Source: Rhodobacter sp.
Lineage (GTDB): Bacteria; Pseudomonadota; Alphaproteobacteria; Rhodobacterales; Rhodobacteraceae
DNA length: 41,679 nucleotides
Assembly: GCA_027487395.1 (NCBI GenBank)
Contig: JAIYDR010000238.1
Span: 1-41,679 of the forward strand
Direction of reading: 5' to 3'
In this document: one piece after another, positions 1 to 8,821 of the stretch
Layout of the letters: each line of letters opens with the position of its first letter
How positions within the stretch are numbered: position 1 is the first letter of the stretch
Made by a program: the position numbers and the translations under genes
Notes under the pieces: model-generated
What the model saw: only the letters and a program-made list of their open reading frames with translations
What the model was told of the DNA's origin: nothing
Databases searched by the model: none

Positions 1-209
1 CTGCCGCGACGCGCCTGCTGCCCGTGATTGCTGAGGTCCGCCGCGCGCTGTCAGCGCAACCGGGGTGCCTTTTGTCGCGGATGTCGGGCAGTGGGGCGAC
101 GTGCTTTGGCCTTTTCGCCGATCCGCTCAGCGCCAACGCAGCGGCCCGCGCTATAGGTGCGGCACAGCCTGCTTGGTGGGTTGCAGATGCGCCTGTTTTC
201 GCGGGCTAA
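1..209 (+). CDS. ispE: 4-diphosphocytidyl-2-C-methyl-D-erythritol kinase, C-terminal part (5' truncated by window edge)
   Basis: GHMP-kinase C-terminal motif [15 protein letters not shown]; next to a polyprenyl synthase. Confidence 0.85.
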   Translation, partial: AATRLLPVIAEVRRALSAQPGCLLSRMSGSGATCFGLFADPLSANAAARAIGAAQPAWWVADAPVFAG

Positions 210-305
210 ATCTCGCACCGGAGCCAAATGCTGAGGACGCCATGGCTGCGCAAACCCATGGACAGCGGGGTGTGAACCCACGGGCCTTTGGCACAGAAAG
301 CAACC

Positions 306-1349
306 TCAGTTGATCCGCGCCACGACGTAATCCGCCAAATCTGCCAGCATGTCGCGTAGATCATGCGAGGGCAGGGTGGTTAGCGCCGCCTTGGCTTGGG
401 CCACCCAATCCAGCGCCTCAAGCCGCGATGCCTCCATGGTGCCATGCCTTTGCATCAAGGCGATGGCATGGGCCAAATCGCCATCCTGCTGGTCGCCCTT
501 TTCGATCACGCGCGTCCAACAGGCGCGCTCTTCGGCATCCGCCTTGGCCACGGCCTTGATCACCGGCAGGGTCAGCTTGCGCTCGCGGAAATCGTCGCCG
601 GTGTTCTTGCCGATCACCGCATCCGATCCACCGTAATCCAGAAGGTCATCGACGATCTGGAACGCCACGCCCAAGGCATCGCCAAAGGTCCACAGGGCGC
701 GCACCTGATCTTCCGGCACGGCGGCGATCACGGCCCCCACCTCGGTTGCCGCGGAAAACAGCGCGGCGGTCTTGCCGCGCACGACTTTCAGATAAATCTC
801 TTCGGTCGTCCGCAAATCCTGTGCGGCGGTCAGTTGCAGCACTTCGCCTTCCGCAATCACCGCACTGGCATTGGCCAGAATATCCATCACCCGCAGCGAC
901 CCGGTTTCCACCATCAACTGGAAACTGCGGGCAAAGAGGTAATCCCCCACCAGAACCGAGGATTTGTTGTCCCACAGCAAGTTCGCCGTCGGACGTCCCC
1001 GGCGGCGCAGGCTTTCGTCCACCACATCATCGTGCAGCAGTGTGGCGGTGTGGATGAATTCCACCGTCGCGGCCAGCTTCACATGATTGTCACCCTGATA
1101 GCCGCACATCCGCGCGGCGGCGAGCGTTAGCAGCGGGCGCAGGCGCTTTCCGCCCGCCTCGATCAGATGCGCGGTCACTTCGGGAATGCGCGGCGCGTGT
1201 TCGCTGGCCATCCGCAGCCGAATCAGCGCATTCACCGCCGTCATGTCATCGGCCAGCCAATCGGCCAGACGTTCTTGCGGTTTGCGTGCGGCTTCGTCCA
1301 GACCCATGCGCGTCACCTTCGCCTTCCTCTCGACAGCCGGGGCCTTCAC
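306..1349 (-). CDS. polyprenyl diphosphate synthase (octaprenyl/solanesyl type); start may be internal (MGLDEAARK)
   Basis: LLHDDVVDESLRRRG and FQIVDDLLDYGG (both Asp-rich motifs), GGKRLRPLL. Confidence 0.93.
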   Translation of the reverse strand: MKAPAVERKAKVTRMGLDEAARKPQERLADWLADDMTAVNALIRLRMASEHAPRIPEVTAHLIEAGGKRLRPLLTLAAARMCGYQGDNHVKLAATVEFIHTATLLHDDVVDESLRRRGRPTANLLWDNKSSVLVGDYLFARSFQLMVETGSLRVMDILANASAVIAEGEVLQLTAAQDLRTTEEIYLKVVRGKTAALFSAATEVGAVIAAVPEDQVRALWTFGDALGVAFQIVDDLLDYGGSDAVIGKNTGDDFRERKLTLPVIKAVAKADAEERACWTRVIEKGDQQDGDLAHAIALMQRHGTMEASRLEALDWVAQAKAALTTLPSHDLRDMLADLADYVVARIN

Positions 1350-1366
1350 CCCTTAAGTCTTTTTCC

Positions 1367-1582
1367 ATGAAAGAGCTTTTGCGCAGCACTGACCCGACGA
1401 TCATCGCCTTTGCTTCGGCACTTCTTGAGGGCGAGGGTATAGAGGTATTCGATCTGGACGTCCACACGAGCATCCTCGAAGGGTCCTTGGGCATCTTGCC
1501 GCGGCGACTGATGGTGCGCGATGCCGACCACTTCCTTGCCAGCGTCGTAATCCGGGACAATGGCATCCCGACGGGGCGTTAG
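1367..1582 (+). CDS. DUF2007-type small protein
   Basis: MKELLRSTDPTIIAFASALLEGEGIEVFDLDVHTSILEGSLGILPRRLMV resembles DUF2007 (putative signal transducing protein). Confidence 0.8.
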   Translation: MKELLRSTDPTIIAFASALLEGEGIEVFDLDVHTSILEGSLGILPRRLMVRDADHFLASVVIRDNGIPTGR

Positions 1583-1598
1583 AACGGGGGCGTTGGGC

Positions 1599-2363
1599 GT
1601 GGAGCGTTTTGTCGACACGGACTTGAGCGATGACAAGTTCCTGATGGGCCGCTTGCGCCTGTTGCAGCCGATGCGCGGCTATCGCGCGGCGACCGATCCG
1701 GTGCTGCTCGCCGCCGCTTGCCCGGCGGTGACGGGGCAGCGGGTGCTGGATTTGGGCTGTGGGGCAGGGGCGGCCAGCCTGTGCCTTGGCGTGCGGGTGC
1801 CGGCGTTGGCGCTGGCGGGGTTGGAGGTGCAGCCCGCCTATGCCGATCTGGCCCGCCGCAACGCCGACCGCAATGGGCAAGCGATGGAGGTGCATGAGGG
1901 CGACCTGACCACCATGCCTGCGCCTTTGCGCCGGGGGTTTGACCATGTGATCGCCAACCCGCCCTATTACCCAGGCGGAGGCACGCCCTCGCCTGTCACC
2001 GTCCGGGATCGCGCGCTGCGGGTTGACACCCCTATCGCCGCTTGGGTGGCCGCAGCAGCGGCGCGGCTGGATCCCGGCGGCTGGCTGACCATGATCTTCG
2101 CCACGCCCTGCTTGCCCGAGGCACTTTCTGCGCTGCCGCCCAAGATGGGCTCGGCCCTTGTGCTGCCGCTTGCGCCGCGTCAGGGGCGCGAAGCACCACG
2201 CGTTATCCTGCGCGCGCGCAAAGGAGGGCGGTCGCCGTTCCGCCTGTTGGCCGCCTTTGTCCTCCATGACGGTGCTGCTCATGACGGGGACCGCGAAAGC
2301 TATACGCCTGCTGCCAATGCGGTGTTGCGCGATGGCGCTGATCTTTCGGCCGCGTTTGGCTGA
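1599..2363 (+). CDS. tRNA1(Val) A37 N6-methyltransferase-like class I SAM methyltransferase (start 1599 GTG or 1560)
   Basis: VLDLGCGAGAASLCL SAM motif, IANPPYYPGGG NPPY motif. Confidence 0.85.
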   Translation: MERFVDTDLSDDKFLMGRLRLLQPMRGYRAATDPVLLAAACPAVTGQRVLDLGCGAGAASLCLGVRVPALALAGLEVQPAYADLARRNADRNGQAMEVHEGDLTTMPAPLRRGFDHVIANPPYYPGGGTPSPVTVRDRALRVDTPIAAWVAAAAARLDPGGWLTMIFATPCLPEALSALPPKMGSALVLPLAPRQGREAPRVILRARKGGRSPFRLLAAFVLHDGAAHDGDRESYTPAANAVLRDGADLSAAFG

Positions 2364-2461
2364 TCGTTAAACCTGTCCTAAAGTCTGCACGACAATTTCG
2401 TGACACGACTCATATTCTGTGGTGCACTGGTCGAACGGACAGCAACCACAGGAGGATTAAA

Positions 2462-2626
2462 ATGACGGTCGCTTCGCATCTGCAGGAACTGCGTCGCAAG
2501 CACGAACACCTCTCTACACAGGTTGAGAAGGAGCAGCGCAGTCCCGCCGCGGATGCTCTGAAGATTGCCGAACTGAAAAAGCAAAAGCTGAAGCTCAAGG
2601 AAGAGATGGGTCGGTTGATGCAATAA
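2462..2626 (+). CDS. DUF465/YdcH-like small protein (54 aa)
   Basis: MTVASHLQELRRKHEHLSTQVEKEQRSPAADALKIAELKKQKLKLKEEMGRLMQ translated by hand; AGGAGG-type ribosome-binding site upstream; absent from the ORF track because it is short. Confidence 0.85.
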   Translation: MTVASHLQELRRKHEHLSTQVEKEQRSPAADALKIAELKKQKLKLKEEMGRLMQ

Positions 2627-2629
2627 GCA

Positions 2630-3487
2630 TCAGGTCTTTGCGCTGGCCCGTGCCGCCAGCGCCGCCCCCCCCGCGATCAGGACCGCCGCGATCAGCAGCG
2701 TCCAGCTTGGTGCCGTGAACCCTGCGAGGACCAGCGCCAGAGTTGATAAAAGCGGGGCAGCATAGGAGGCGACGCCCAGCAACTGGATGTCGCCTTTTTT
2801 CATGCCGATATCCCAAGTGAAAAAGGCCGCGCCGACCGGCCCGATGCCCAAGGCGATGACAGCCAGCCAACCGCTTGTGCCCTCTGGCCAGACGGTCTGC
2901 TCCAGCGCCAGATGGGCGGGCAGGGACAAGAGCGCGGTGCCAAGGCAATAGATCGTCACACTTTCCGTCGGCACATCGCCCAAACGGCGCGACAGCACCG
3001 AATAGGCGGCCCAGGTGACGGCGCACAGGAAACCGAGCCCTAGCCCGGTCAGGTTCACCGCCCCGCCAGCGCCGCGGTTCAACACGATCAGCGCCGCGCC
3101 CGCAAAGGCGACCAGTGCGCCGATGATATGGGCAGGGCGGATCGTCTCACCCGGTAGGAGGCCGGAAAAGAGCACGATGAACAGCGGCCAGAGATAGGCC
3201 ATCAAGCCGGTTTCCGCACTCGGGGCCACGCGAAAGGCGGTGAAATACAGCGCGTGATAGCCAAAGAGGCCAAGGATGCCAAAGGCATAGACCCGCCAAG
3301 ATATCCCCTTAAGCCGCGAAAGCCCGTTCCGCAGCGTCCAGATCAGGCCGAGCGTGCCGCCGATGCCGAAGGTCAGAACGTTGAGCAGGAAGGGCGGCAC
3401 GGGCGCAGAGCCGATGGTGAACAGCGCGAGCAGCGCCCACATCAGGATGGCGGTAAAGCCGATGGCGGTGGCGTGTTGGCGTGTCAT
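2630..3487 (-). CDS. DMT-family (EamA) transporter
   Basis: About 10 hydrophobic segments, EamA repeats; start MTRQHATAIGFTAILMWALLALF. Confidence 0.88.
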   Translation of the reverse strand: MTRQHATAIGFTAILMWALLALFTIGSAPVPPFLLNVLTFGIGGTLGLIWTLRNGLSRLKGISWRVYAFGILGLFGYHALYFTAFRVAPSAETGLMAYLWPLFIVLFSGLLPGETIRPAHIIGALVAFAGAALIVLNRGAGGAVNLTGLGLGFLCAVTWAAYSVLSRRLGDVPTESVTIYCLGTALLSLPAHLALEQTVWPEGTSGWLAVIALGIGPVGAAFFTWDIGMKKGDIQLLGVASYAAPLLSTLALVLAGFTAPSWTLLIAAVLIAGGAALAARASAKT

Positions 3488-3542
3488 GGCGCTTCCTGCA
3501 AGGTCGGGTGCAGGTGTAGCGAAGGTGGTGAAAAAGGGAAGG

Positions 3543-3786
3543 GACCAGAGGACCGACGCGACAACGCGCCAGTGGCGCGGTTCGCCGGTCCGATTGCGGC
3601 TGCGGCAACGCAGTCGCAAGGGGTTGTCCGCAGTCCCAAGGTGTCAGGCACGGGGCACGACCGCCCGGCGGGTGCGATTTATCGCGCCCGCCCCCCGCAG
3701 GGCGGGCGCGGCCCGAGCGTGAGGCGCACGGGCGGGCTTGATGAACCGTGGTGATCCGCGCGGGTCACTTGCCCCGCGCGACTGTG
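3543..3786 (+). repeat. structured intergenic repeat, copy A
   Basis: 3543-3623 matches the reverse complement of 7659-7739 with one difference in 81 nt; two further conserved blocks and three conserved stem-loops. Confidence 0.9.
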
Positions 3787-3808
3787 CTGGCCAAGGTTCT
3801 TCGGCCTA

Positions 3809-4534
3809 TCACACGAAGAACTGCCCGCCGTTCGCGCTGATGGTGGCGCCGGTGATGAAACCTGCATCCTCGGCCGCCAAGAACACCACGCAGCGCGCGA
3901 TTTCTTCGGGTTCGCCCAGACGGCCAACTGGGATTTGCGGGATTATGCGCTCGTTCAGCACTTTTTCATCAATCGCGCGGACCATTTCCGTGCCGATATA
4001 GCCCGGGCAGATCGCGTTGACGGTGATGCCCGCCCGCGCGCCTTCTTGTGCAAGCGCCTTGGTAAAGCCCAGATCGCCCGACTTGGCGGCGGAATAGTTG
4101 GCTTGCCCGGCCTGACCCTTTTGCCCATTGATCGACGAGATGTTGATCACGCGGCCAAACTTGCGGTCCCGCATGCCCGACCACAGCGGATGGGTCATGT
4201 TGAACAAGCCCGTAAGATTGGTGTCGATGACTTCTTTCCACTGGCCGGGGGTCATCTTGTGGAACATGGCGTCACGGGTGATGCCCGCATTGTTCACCAG
4301 CACATCGACCGGTCCAAGATCAGCCTCAACCTGCTTGATGCCCGCGGCGCAGGCATCGTAATCGGCCACGGACCATTTGTAAGTCGGGATGCCGGTCGAT
4401 GCGGTGAAAGCCGCTGCGGCTTCGTCATTGCCCGCGTAGTTTGCTGCGACGGTGTAGCCCGCCGCTTTCAACGCGACCGAGATCGCCGCCCCGATGCCGC
4501 GCGATCCGCCGGTCACCAATGCCACTCTTGCCAT
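3809..4534 (-). CDS. phaB: acetoacetyl-CoA reductase
   Basis: SDR motif TGGSRGIG, NNAGITRDAMFHKMTPGQW, YSAAKSGDLGFTKALAQEG, C-terminal ANGGQFFV. Confidence 0.95.
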   Translation of the reverse strand: MARVALVTGGSRGIGAAISVALKAAGYTVAANYAGNDEAAAAFTASTGIPTYKWSVADYDACAAGIKQVEADLGPVDVLVNNAGITRDAMFHKMTPGQWKEVIDTNLTGLFNMTHPLWSGMRDRKFGRVINISSINGQKGQAGQANYSAAKSGDLGFTKALAQEGARAGITVNAICPGYIGTEMVRAIDEKVLNERIIPQIPVGRLGEPEEIARCVVFLAAEDAGFITGATISANGGQFFV

Positions 4535-4595
4535 GGATCATCCTCCTAGATGTCTTTCTCAGTATCTTTGAAATGGTGTTACTCAAATGAACGTA

Positions 4596-4618
4596 GGCGC
4601 GCAACATTATTGCGCGCC
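4596..4618. terminator. phaA-phaB intercistronic stem-loop (9 bp perfect stem)
   Basis: GGCGCGCAA-CATTA-TTGCGCGCC; no clear U-tract on the minus strand, so it may be a processing or attenuation element. Confidence 0.6.
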
Positions 4619-4668
4619 CATTTTGCATTTGCAGCAATTCGCCGCAGCGTCATCGCGCAGAGTGACGA

Positions 4669-5844
4669 TCAGCCGCGCTCAAGGCACATGGCGACGCCCA
4701 TGCCGCCACCGATGCAGAGCGTGGCCAGACCTTTGCTCACATCGCGGCGGGCCATTTCAAACAGCAGCGTGTTCAGGATGCGCGCGCCCGAGGCCCCGAT
4801 AGGGTGGCCGATGGCAATCGCGCCGCCGTTGACGTTCACGATGGCCGGGTCCCAGCCCATGTCCTTGTTCACGGCGCAGGCTTGGGCGGCGAAAGCCTCA
4901 TTCGCCTCAACCAGACCCAGATCGCCGACCGACCAACCGGCCTTGGCTAAGGCTTTGCGGCTGGCGTGGATCGGGCCGACGCCCATGATCGACGGGTCCA
5001 AACCGGCAGTGGCATAAGAGGCGATACGCGCAAGAACGGTCAGGCCGCGCTTGGCTGCTTCTTCTTCTGACATCAGCACAACCGCTGCCGCGCCATCATT
5101 CAGACCCGAGGCATTGCCTGCAGTGACAGAGCCATCCTTGGTGAAGGCGGGGCGCAGTTTGGCCATGCTGTCCAAGGTCGCGCCGTGGCGGATGTATTCG
5201 TCGGCATCGACGGTGGTGTCACCCTTGCGGGTCTTGATCACGAAGGGGATGATCTCATCCTTGAACTTGCCAGCCTTTTGCGCGGCTTCGGCCTTGTTCT
5301 GGCTGGCCAGCGCGAATTCGTCCTGCTGATCGCGCGAGATTTGCCACTGGTTGGCGACGTTCTCGGCGGTTTGGCCCATGTGATAGCCATTGAAGGCATC
5401 CCACAACCCGTCGCGAATCATCGAGTCGATGAAATTCAGATCACCCATTTTTTGTCCGGCGCGCAGATGCGCGACATGGGGGGACAGCGACATGTTTTCC
5501 TGACCACCTGCGACGATGATCTTGGCATCCCCCAGTTGCACATGCTGTGCGCCCAAGGCCACCGCGCGCAGACCCGAGCCGCAGACCTGATTGAGTGACC
5601 AAGCGCTGGCCTCTTTCGCCAGACCAGCGCGGATATGCGCCTGACGGGCGGGGTTTTGGCCCTGACCGGCGGTCAGCACTTGGCCGAGGATGGTTTCCTC
5701 GACCTCTGCCTTGTCGATGCCTGCGCGGGCCACGACCGCTTCGATCACCGCGGCGCCCAGTTCATGCGCAGGGGTGGCCGCGAACGACCCGTTGAAGCTG
5801 CCCACGGCGGTCCGCGCCGCCGCGACGATTACGACATTGGTCAT
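4669..5844 (-). CDS. phaA: acetyl-CoA acetyltransferase (beta-ketothiolase)
   Basis: [45 protein letters not shown]. Confidence 0.96.
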   Translation of the reverse strand: MTNVVIVAAARTAVGSFNGSFAATPAHELGAAVIEAVVARAGIDKAEVEETILGQVLTAGQGQNPARQAHIRAGLAKEASAWSLNQVCGSGLRAVALGAQHVQLGDAKIIVAGGQENMSLSPHVAHLRAGQKMGDLNFIDSMIRDGLWDAFNGYHMGQTAENVANQWQISRDQQDEFALASQNKAEAAQKAGKFKDEIIPFVIKTRKGDTTVDADEYIRHGATLDSMAKLRPAFTKDGSVTAGNASGLNDGAAAVVLMSEEEAAKRGLTVLARIASYATAGLDPSIMGVGPIHASRKALAKAGWSVGDLGLVEANEAFAAQACAVNKDMGWDPAIVNVNGGAIAIGHPIGASGARILNTLLFEMARRDVSKGLATLCIGGGMGVAMCLERG

Positions 5845-5886
5845 GGCTGGTCCTTTTTCTATGCCGGTTTCCGGCATGCCTAAAAT

Positions 5887-5907
5887 TCATGCCGCCTTGC
5901 AGCATGA
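5887..5907. promoter_or_regulatory. TGC-rich inverted repeat upstream of phaA
   Basis: TCATGCcgccttgcaGCATGA, perfect 6 bp arms, 43 nt upstream of the phaA start. Confidence 0.4.
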
Positions 5908-5981
5908 CTAGGCGTGCGTCAAATCAAAAGCAACATTCTTGCGCGCCCAGATTGACGCAGGGGAAGATCGGATTTTCCAAA

Positions 5982-6869
5982 TCATGCCGGTTGTAACCGC
6001 GAGGGGCTGAGTGGGGATTTGCCCCGTGCCGCCTGCTGCTCTGGTCGGTGCCCCGGCAGCGACAGGTTTGGCGCGCCGAAGTGATAGCCTTGCAGACAAT
6101 CGAGGCCCAGCGCGCGCAGCCAAGCGGCCTCTGCCGCAGTCTCAACCCCTTGGGCGATGGTGACCATGTCGAATTGCCGCCCCACGGCCATCAGGGCGGC
6201 CATCAGCACCTGATTGTCCGGGTTCTTTTCGATACCACGGGTGAACTGCGCGTCGATCTTTAGGATATCAAAGGTCAATTCGCGCAGGTAGCGCAGCGCG
6301 CACATGCCGCCGCCAAAACCGTCAAGAGCAAAGCTGATGCCGTGGCGGCGCATTTCGGCCATGAAGGCGGCCACCACTTCGGGCATTTGCATGGCAGAGG
6401 ATTCGGCGATTTCAAAAATCAGCCGTTGTCCCAAATGCTCGCGCCCTGTCAGCCCCCTGCGCAAAATGCGCGTCCAGCGTGGATAGCCCATTGATCGCGC
6501 TGAAAGATTGACTGACAGCCGCAGGTCTGGGTCCTGCGCCAACGAATCCAGCCCGATCGCCAAGGCGACGCAGTCAATCTCACGGCCGGTGTCGCGCTCT
6601 TCCACCGCAGTTACGAACTCGCGCGCTGGAATCACCCGTCCGGTCGGGTCCAGCACCCGTACCAACCCTTCGAAAAAGCCGGTGCGCGACGGATCTCCCG
6701 CCACCACCACCGGCTGATAGGCCAGCCGGAGGCGGCGCGCGGCCACCGCTTCGGCCACCATGGCCGGAACATCCTGATCGCGCAATGCCAAGGCGACGCC
6801 CAACGCGGTGTCTTCGCCGATGCCCGGCCTAGATTGATCTTGCCTGTGTCGATGATCTGTTGCTTCCAT
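5982..6869 (-). CDS. EAL-domain protein, probably catalytically degenerate
   Basis: LAYQPVV, FFEGLVRV, LSVNLSARS, FEIAES, ALDGFGGGMCAL, LKIDAQF, AQGVET, LQGYHFG. Confidence 0.88.
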   Translation of the reverse strand: MEATDHRHRQDQSRPGIGEDTALGVALALRDQDVPAMVAEAVAARRLRLAYQPVVVAGDPSRTGFFEGLVRVLDPTGRVIPAREFVTAVEERDTGREIDCVALAIGLDSLAQDPDLRLSVNLSARSMGYPRWTRILRRGLTGREHLGQRLIFEIAESSAMQMPEVVAAFMAEMRRHGISFALDGFGGGMCALRYLRELTFDILKIDAQFTRGIEKNPDNQVLMAALMAVGRQFDMVTIAQGVETAAEAAWLRALGLDCLQGYHFGAPNLSLPGHRPEQQAARGKSPLSPSRLQPA

Positions 6870-6953
6870 GACTTACCCCCATGTTCGACCCACGCTCGAC
6901 AGCATGCCGCCGCAGGGTTTAAGACGAGGTAAAAAGGGGAATGGGGATTGGGC

Positions 6954-7511
6954 ATGGACGGACAACGTTGCCCATGGTGCGGGACCGATCCGCTGTATGT
7001 GGCCTATCATGACACGGAATGGGGCGTGCCAGAGTTTGACAGCCGCGCCTTGTGGGAAAAGCTGATCCTTGACGGATTTCAAGCGGGGCTAAGCTGGATC
7101 ACGATCCTGCGCAAACGCGACAGCTTTCGTGCGGCCTTTGCCGGGTTTGAGCCTGAGGTGATCGCAGGCTGGGGAGAGGCTGAGGTGTCGCGCCTGCTCG
7201 CCGATCCGGGGATCATCCGCCATCGCGGCAAGATTGAAGGCACGATCAAATCCGCCCGCGCCTATCTGAAGGTGCAAGACGGTGAGGGGTTTTCGGATTA
7301 CTTCTGGAAGCATCTGGACGGCGTGCCGCAGGACAACGCGCCTTTGGTTCCCGCCCATGTCCCGACGCAGACGCCGCTGTCTGTGGCGCTGTCGAAGCAG
7401 TTGAAAAAGGATGGCTTTACCTTTTGCGGGCCGACGATTGTTTACGCCTTCATGCAGGCGACGGGGATGGTGAATGACCATTTGCTAGGATGCCCGGCGC
7501 GACGGGGGTGA
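6954..7511 (+). CDS. tag: DNA-3-methyladenine glycosylase I
   Basis: RCPWCGTDPLYVAYHDTEWGVP, ILDGFQAGLSWITILRKR, GPTIVYAFMQATGMVNDH. Confidence 0.96.
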   Translation: MDGQRCPWCGTDPLYVAYHDTEWGVPEFDSRALWEKLILDGFQAGLSWITILRKRDSFRAAFAGFEPEVIAGWGEAEVSRLLADPGIIRHRGKIEGTIKSARAYLKVQDGEGFSDYFWKHLDGVPQDNAPLVPAHVPTQTPLSVALSKQLKKDGFTFCGPTIVYAFMQATGMVNDHLLGCPARRG

Positions 7512-7523
7512 GCGAAACAACGC

Positions 7524-7739
7524 CACAGTCGCGCGGGGCTAGTGGCCCGCGCGTATCGCAACAGGACCACCATGCCCGCCCTGCGGGGGGCGGGCGCGCA
7601 AAGGACGCACCCGCCGGGCGGTCACGCCCCGCGCCTGATGCGTCAAGTCGGTTTAAACCCCCTTGCGGCTGCGTTGCCGCAGCCGCAATCGGACCGGCGA
7701 ACCGCGCCACTGGCGCGTTGTCGCGTCGGTCCTCTGGTC
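7524..7739 (-). repeat. structured intergenic repeat, copy B (inverted relative to copy A)
   Basis: See copy A; the same blocks occur in the same order on the minus strand. Confidence 0.9.
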
Positions 7740-7743
7740 GCAC

Positions 7744-8697
7744 CTACCCCCTTGGCGCGGCCGCCCGTGACAGCCGGTCGTTGATCGCGCGGCCAAGGCC
7801 CATCATCGGGATCGGGGCGAAGGCGATGGTGCCGCCCTCGCCTGCCAAAGCATCGGCCTCGCGTAGGATGTGGAACAGGCGGGCGGCGGCCTCTATCTCA
7901 TCCCCGGTTTCAGAAAGCGACAGCGTCGCACCGGGACAGGGGCCGAAACCGACCCAAACCTCTCTGGCCAAAGGTGCCGCAACGTTCAGACACACCCGTG
8001 CACCGGGGGCATAGTGGCTGGCCAGTTGGCCCGGGGCGCTGGGCTTTGCCGCATCGCCGCCACTTGGCAAAACCATGCCCAAGGACGCCTCCAACGCCTC
8101 AAGGGCTACACCGCCGGGGCGGAGCAACGTGGGGTGGCCATCAAGGCCAAGGATGGTCGATTCGACTCCCACCTTGCAGGCGCCACCGTCCAACACGGCC
8201 TCAATCCGGCCCGACAGCCCCTCAAGCACATGCGCGGCACGGGTGGGCGATACCTTGCCCGAGGGATTGGCCGAGGGCGCGGCCAAAGGCCCGTCAAACG
8301 CCGCCAACAGCGCCCGCGCCACCGGATGCGCGGGCACCCGGATCGCCACCGTGGGCAATTCCGCCGTAACCAAGGCCGACAGCCCTGCATCGGCGCGCAG
8401 GGGCAGCACCAGCGTTAAAGGACCGGGCCAGAATTGCGCCGCCAAATCCTCGGCGCGGGCGTCAAACACCGCATAGCGCCGCGCGGTTTCCAAATCCGGG
8501 ACATGCACGATCAAGGGGTTGAACCGGGGCCGCGCCTTGGCCTGAAAAATGCGCGCCACGGCATGATCATCGCGGGCATCGCCGCCAAGGCCATAGACCG
8601 TCTCTGTCGGGAATGCGACAAGCCCGCCCGCGCGCAGGATATCTGCGGCGCGGATGATGCCCTGGGGTTTCGGCAGCAGGCTTTCGGTCGCGATCAT
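7744..8697 (-). CDS. L-threonylcarbamoyladenylate synthase (Sua5/YrdC family); an upstream in-frame start near 8754 is possible
   Basis: GGLVAFPTETVYGLGGDA, APSANPSGKVSPTRA, VESTILGLDG; C-terminal Sua5 domain. Confidence 0.93.
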   Translation of the reverse strand: MIATESLLPKPQGIIRAADILRAGGLVAFPTETVYGLGGDARDDHAVARIFQAKARPRFNPLIVHVPDLETARRYAVFDARAEDLAAQFWPGPLTLVLPLRADAGLSALVTAELPTVAIRVPAHPVARALLAAFDGPLAAPSANPSGKVSPTRAAHVLEGLSGRIEAVLDGGACKVGVESTILGLDGHPTLLRPGGVALEALEASLGMVLPSGGDAAKPSAPGQLASHYAPGARVCLNVAAPLAREVWVGFGPCPGATLSLSETGDEIEAAARLFHILREADALAGEGGTIAFAPIPMMGLGRAINDRLSRAAAPRG

Positions 8698-8821
8698 GGT
8701 GACGCAGCGTTTGGGGTTGAGCCGGATGTGACTTGAGGTATCGCTTAGGGCCATAGCGTGTGACCCTCCCTTTGCCAAGCAACCCTGTTTTTCCGACTGA
8801 GTCTGACCAAAGGACCGACCG

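Noticed and set aside
210-305. tRNA-like TTC arm and CTGAGG/CCTCAG flanks between ispE and the polyprenyl synthase gene
   Set aside because: No acceptor/anticodon stems can be paired; more likely a terminator region between convergent genes.
7450-7743. Short ORFs sharing DRRDNAPVARFAGPIAAAATQ between the two repeat copies
   Set aside because: The shared peptide reflects the repeated DNA itself; the frames diverge outside the core and lack consistent starts, so the signal is better explained as a nucleotide repeat than as a protein.
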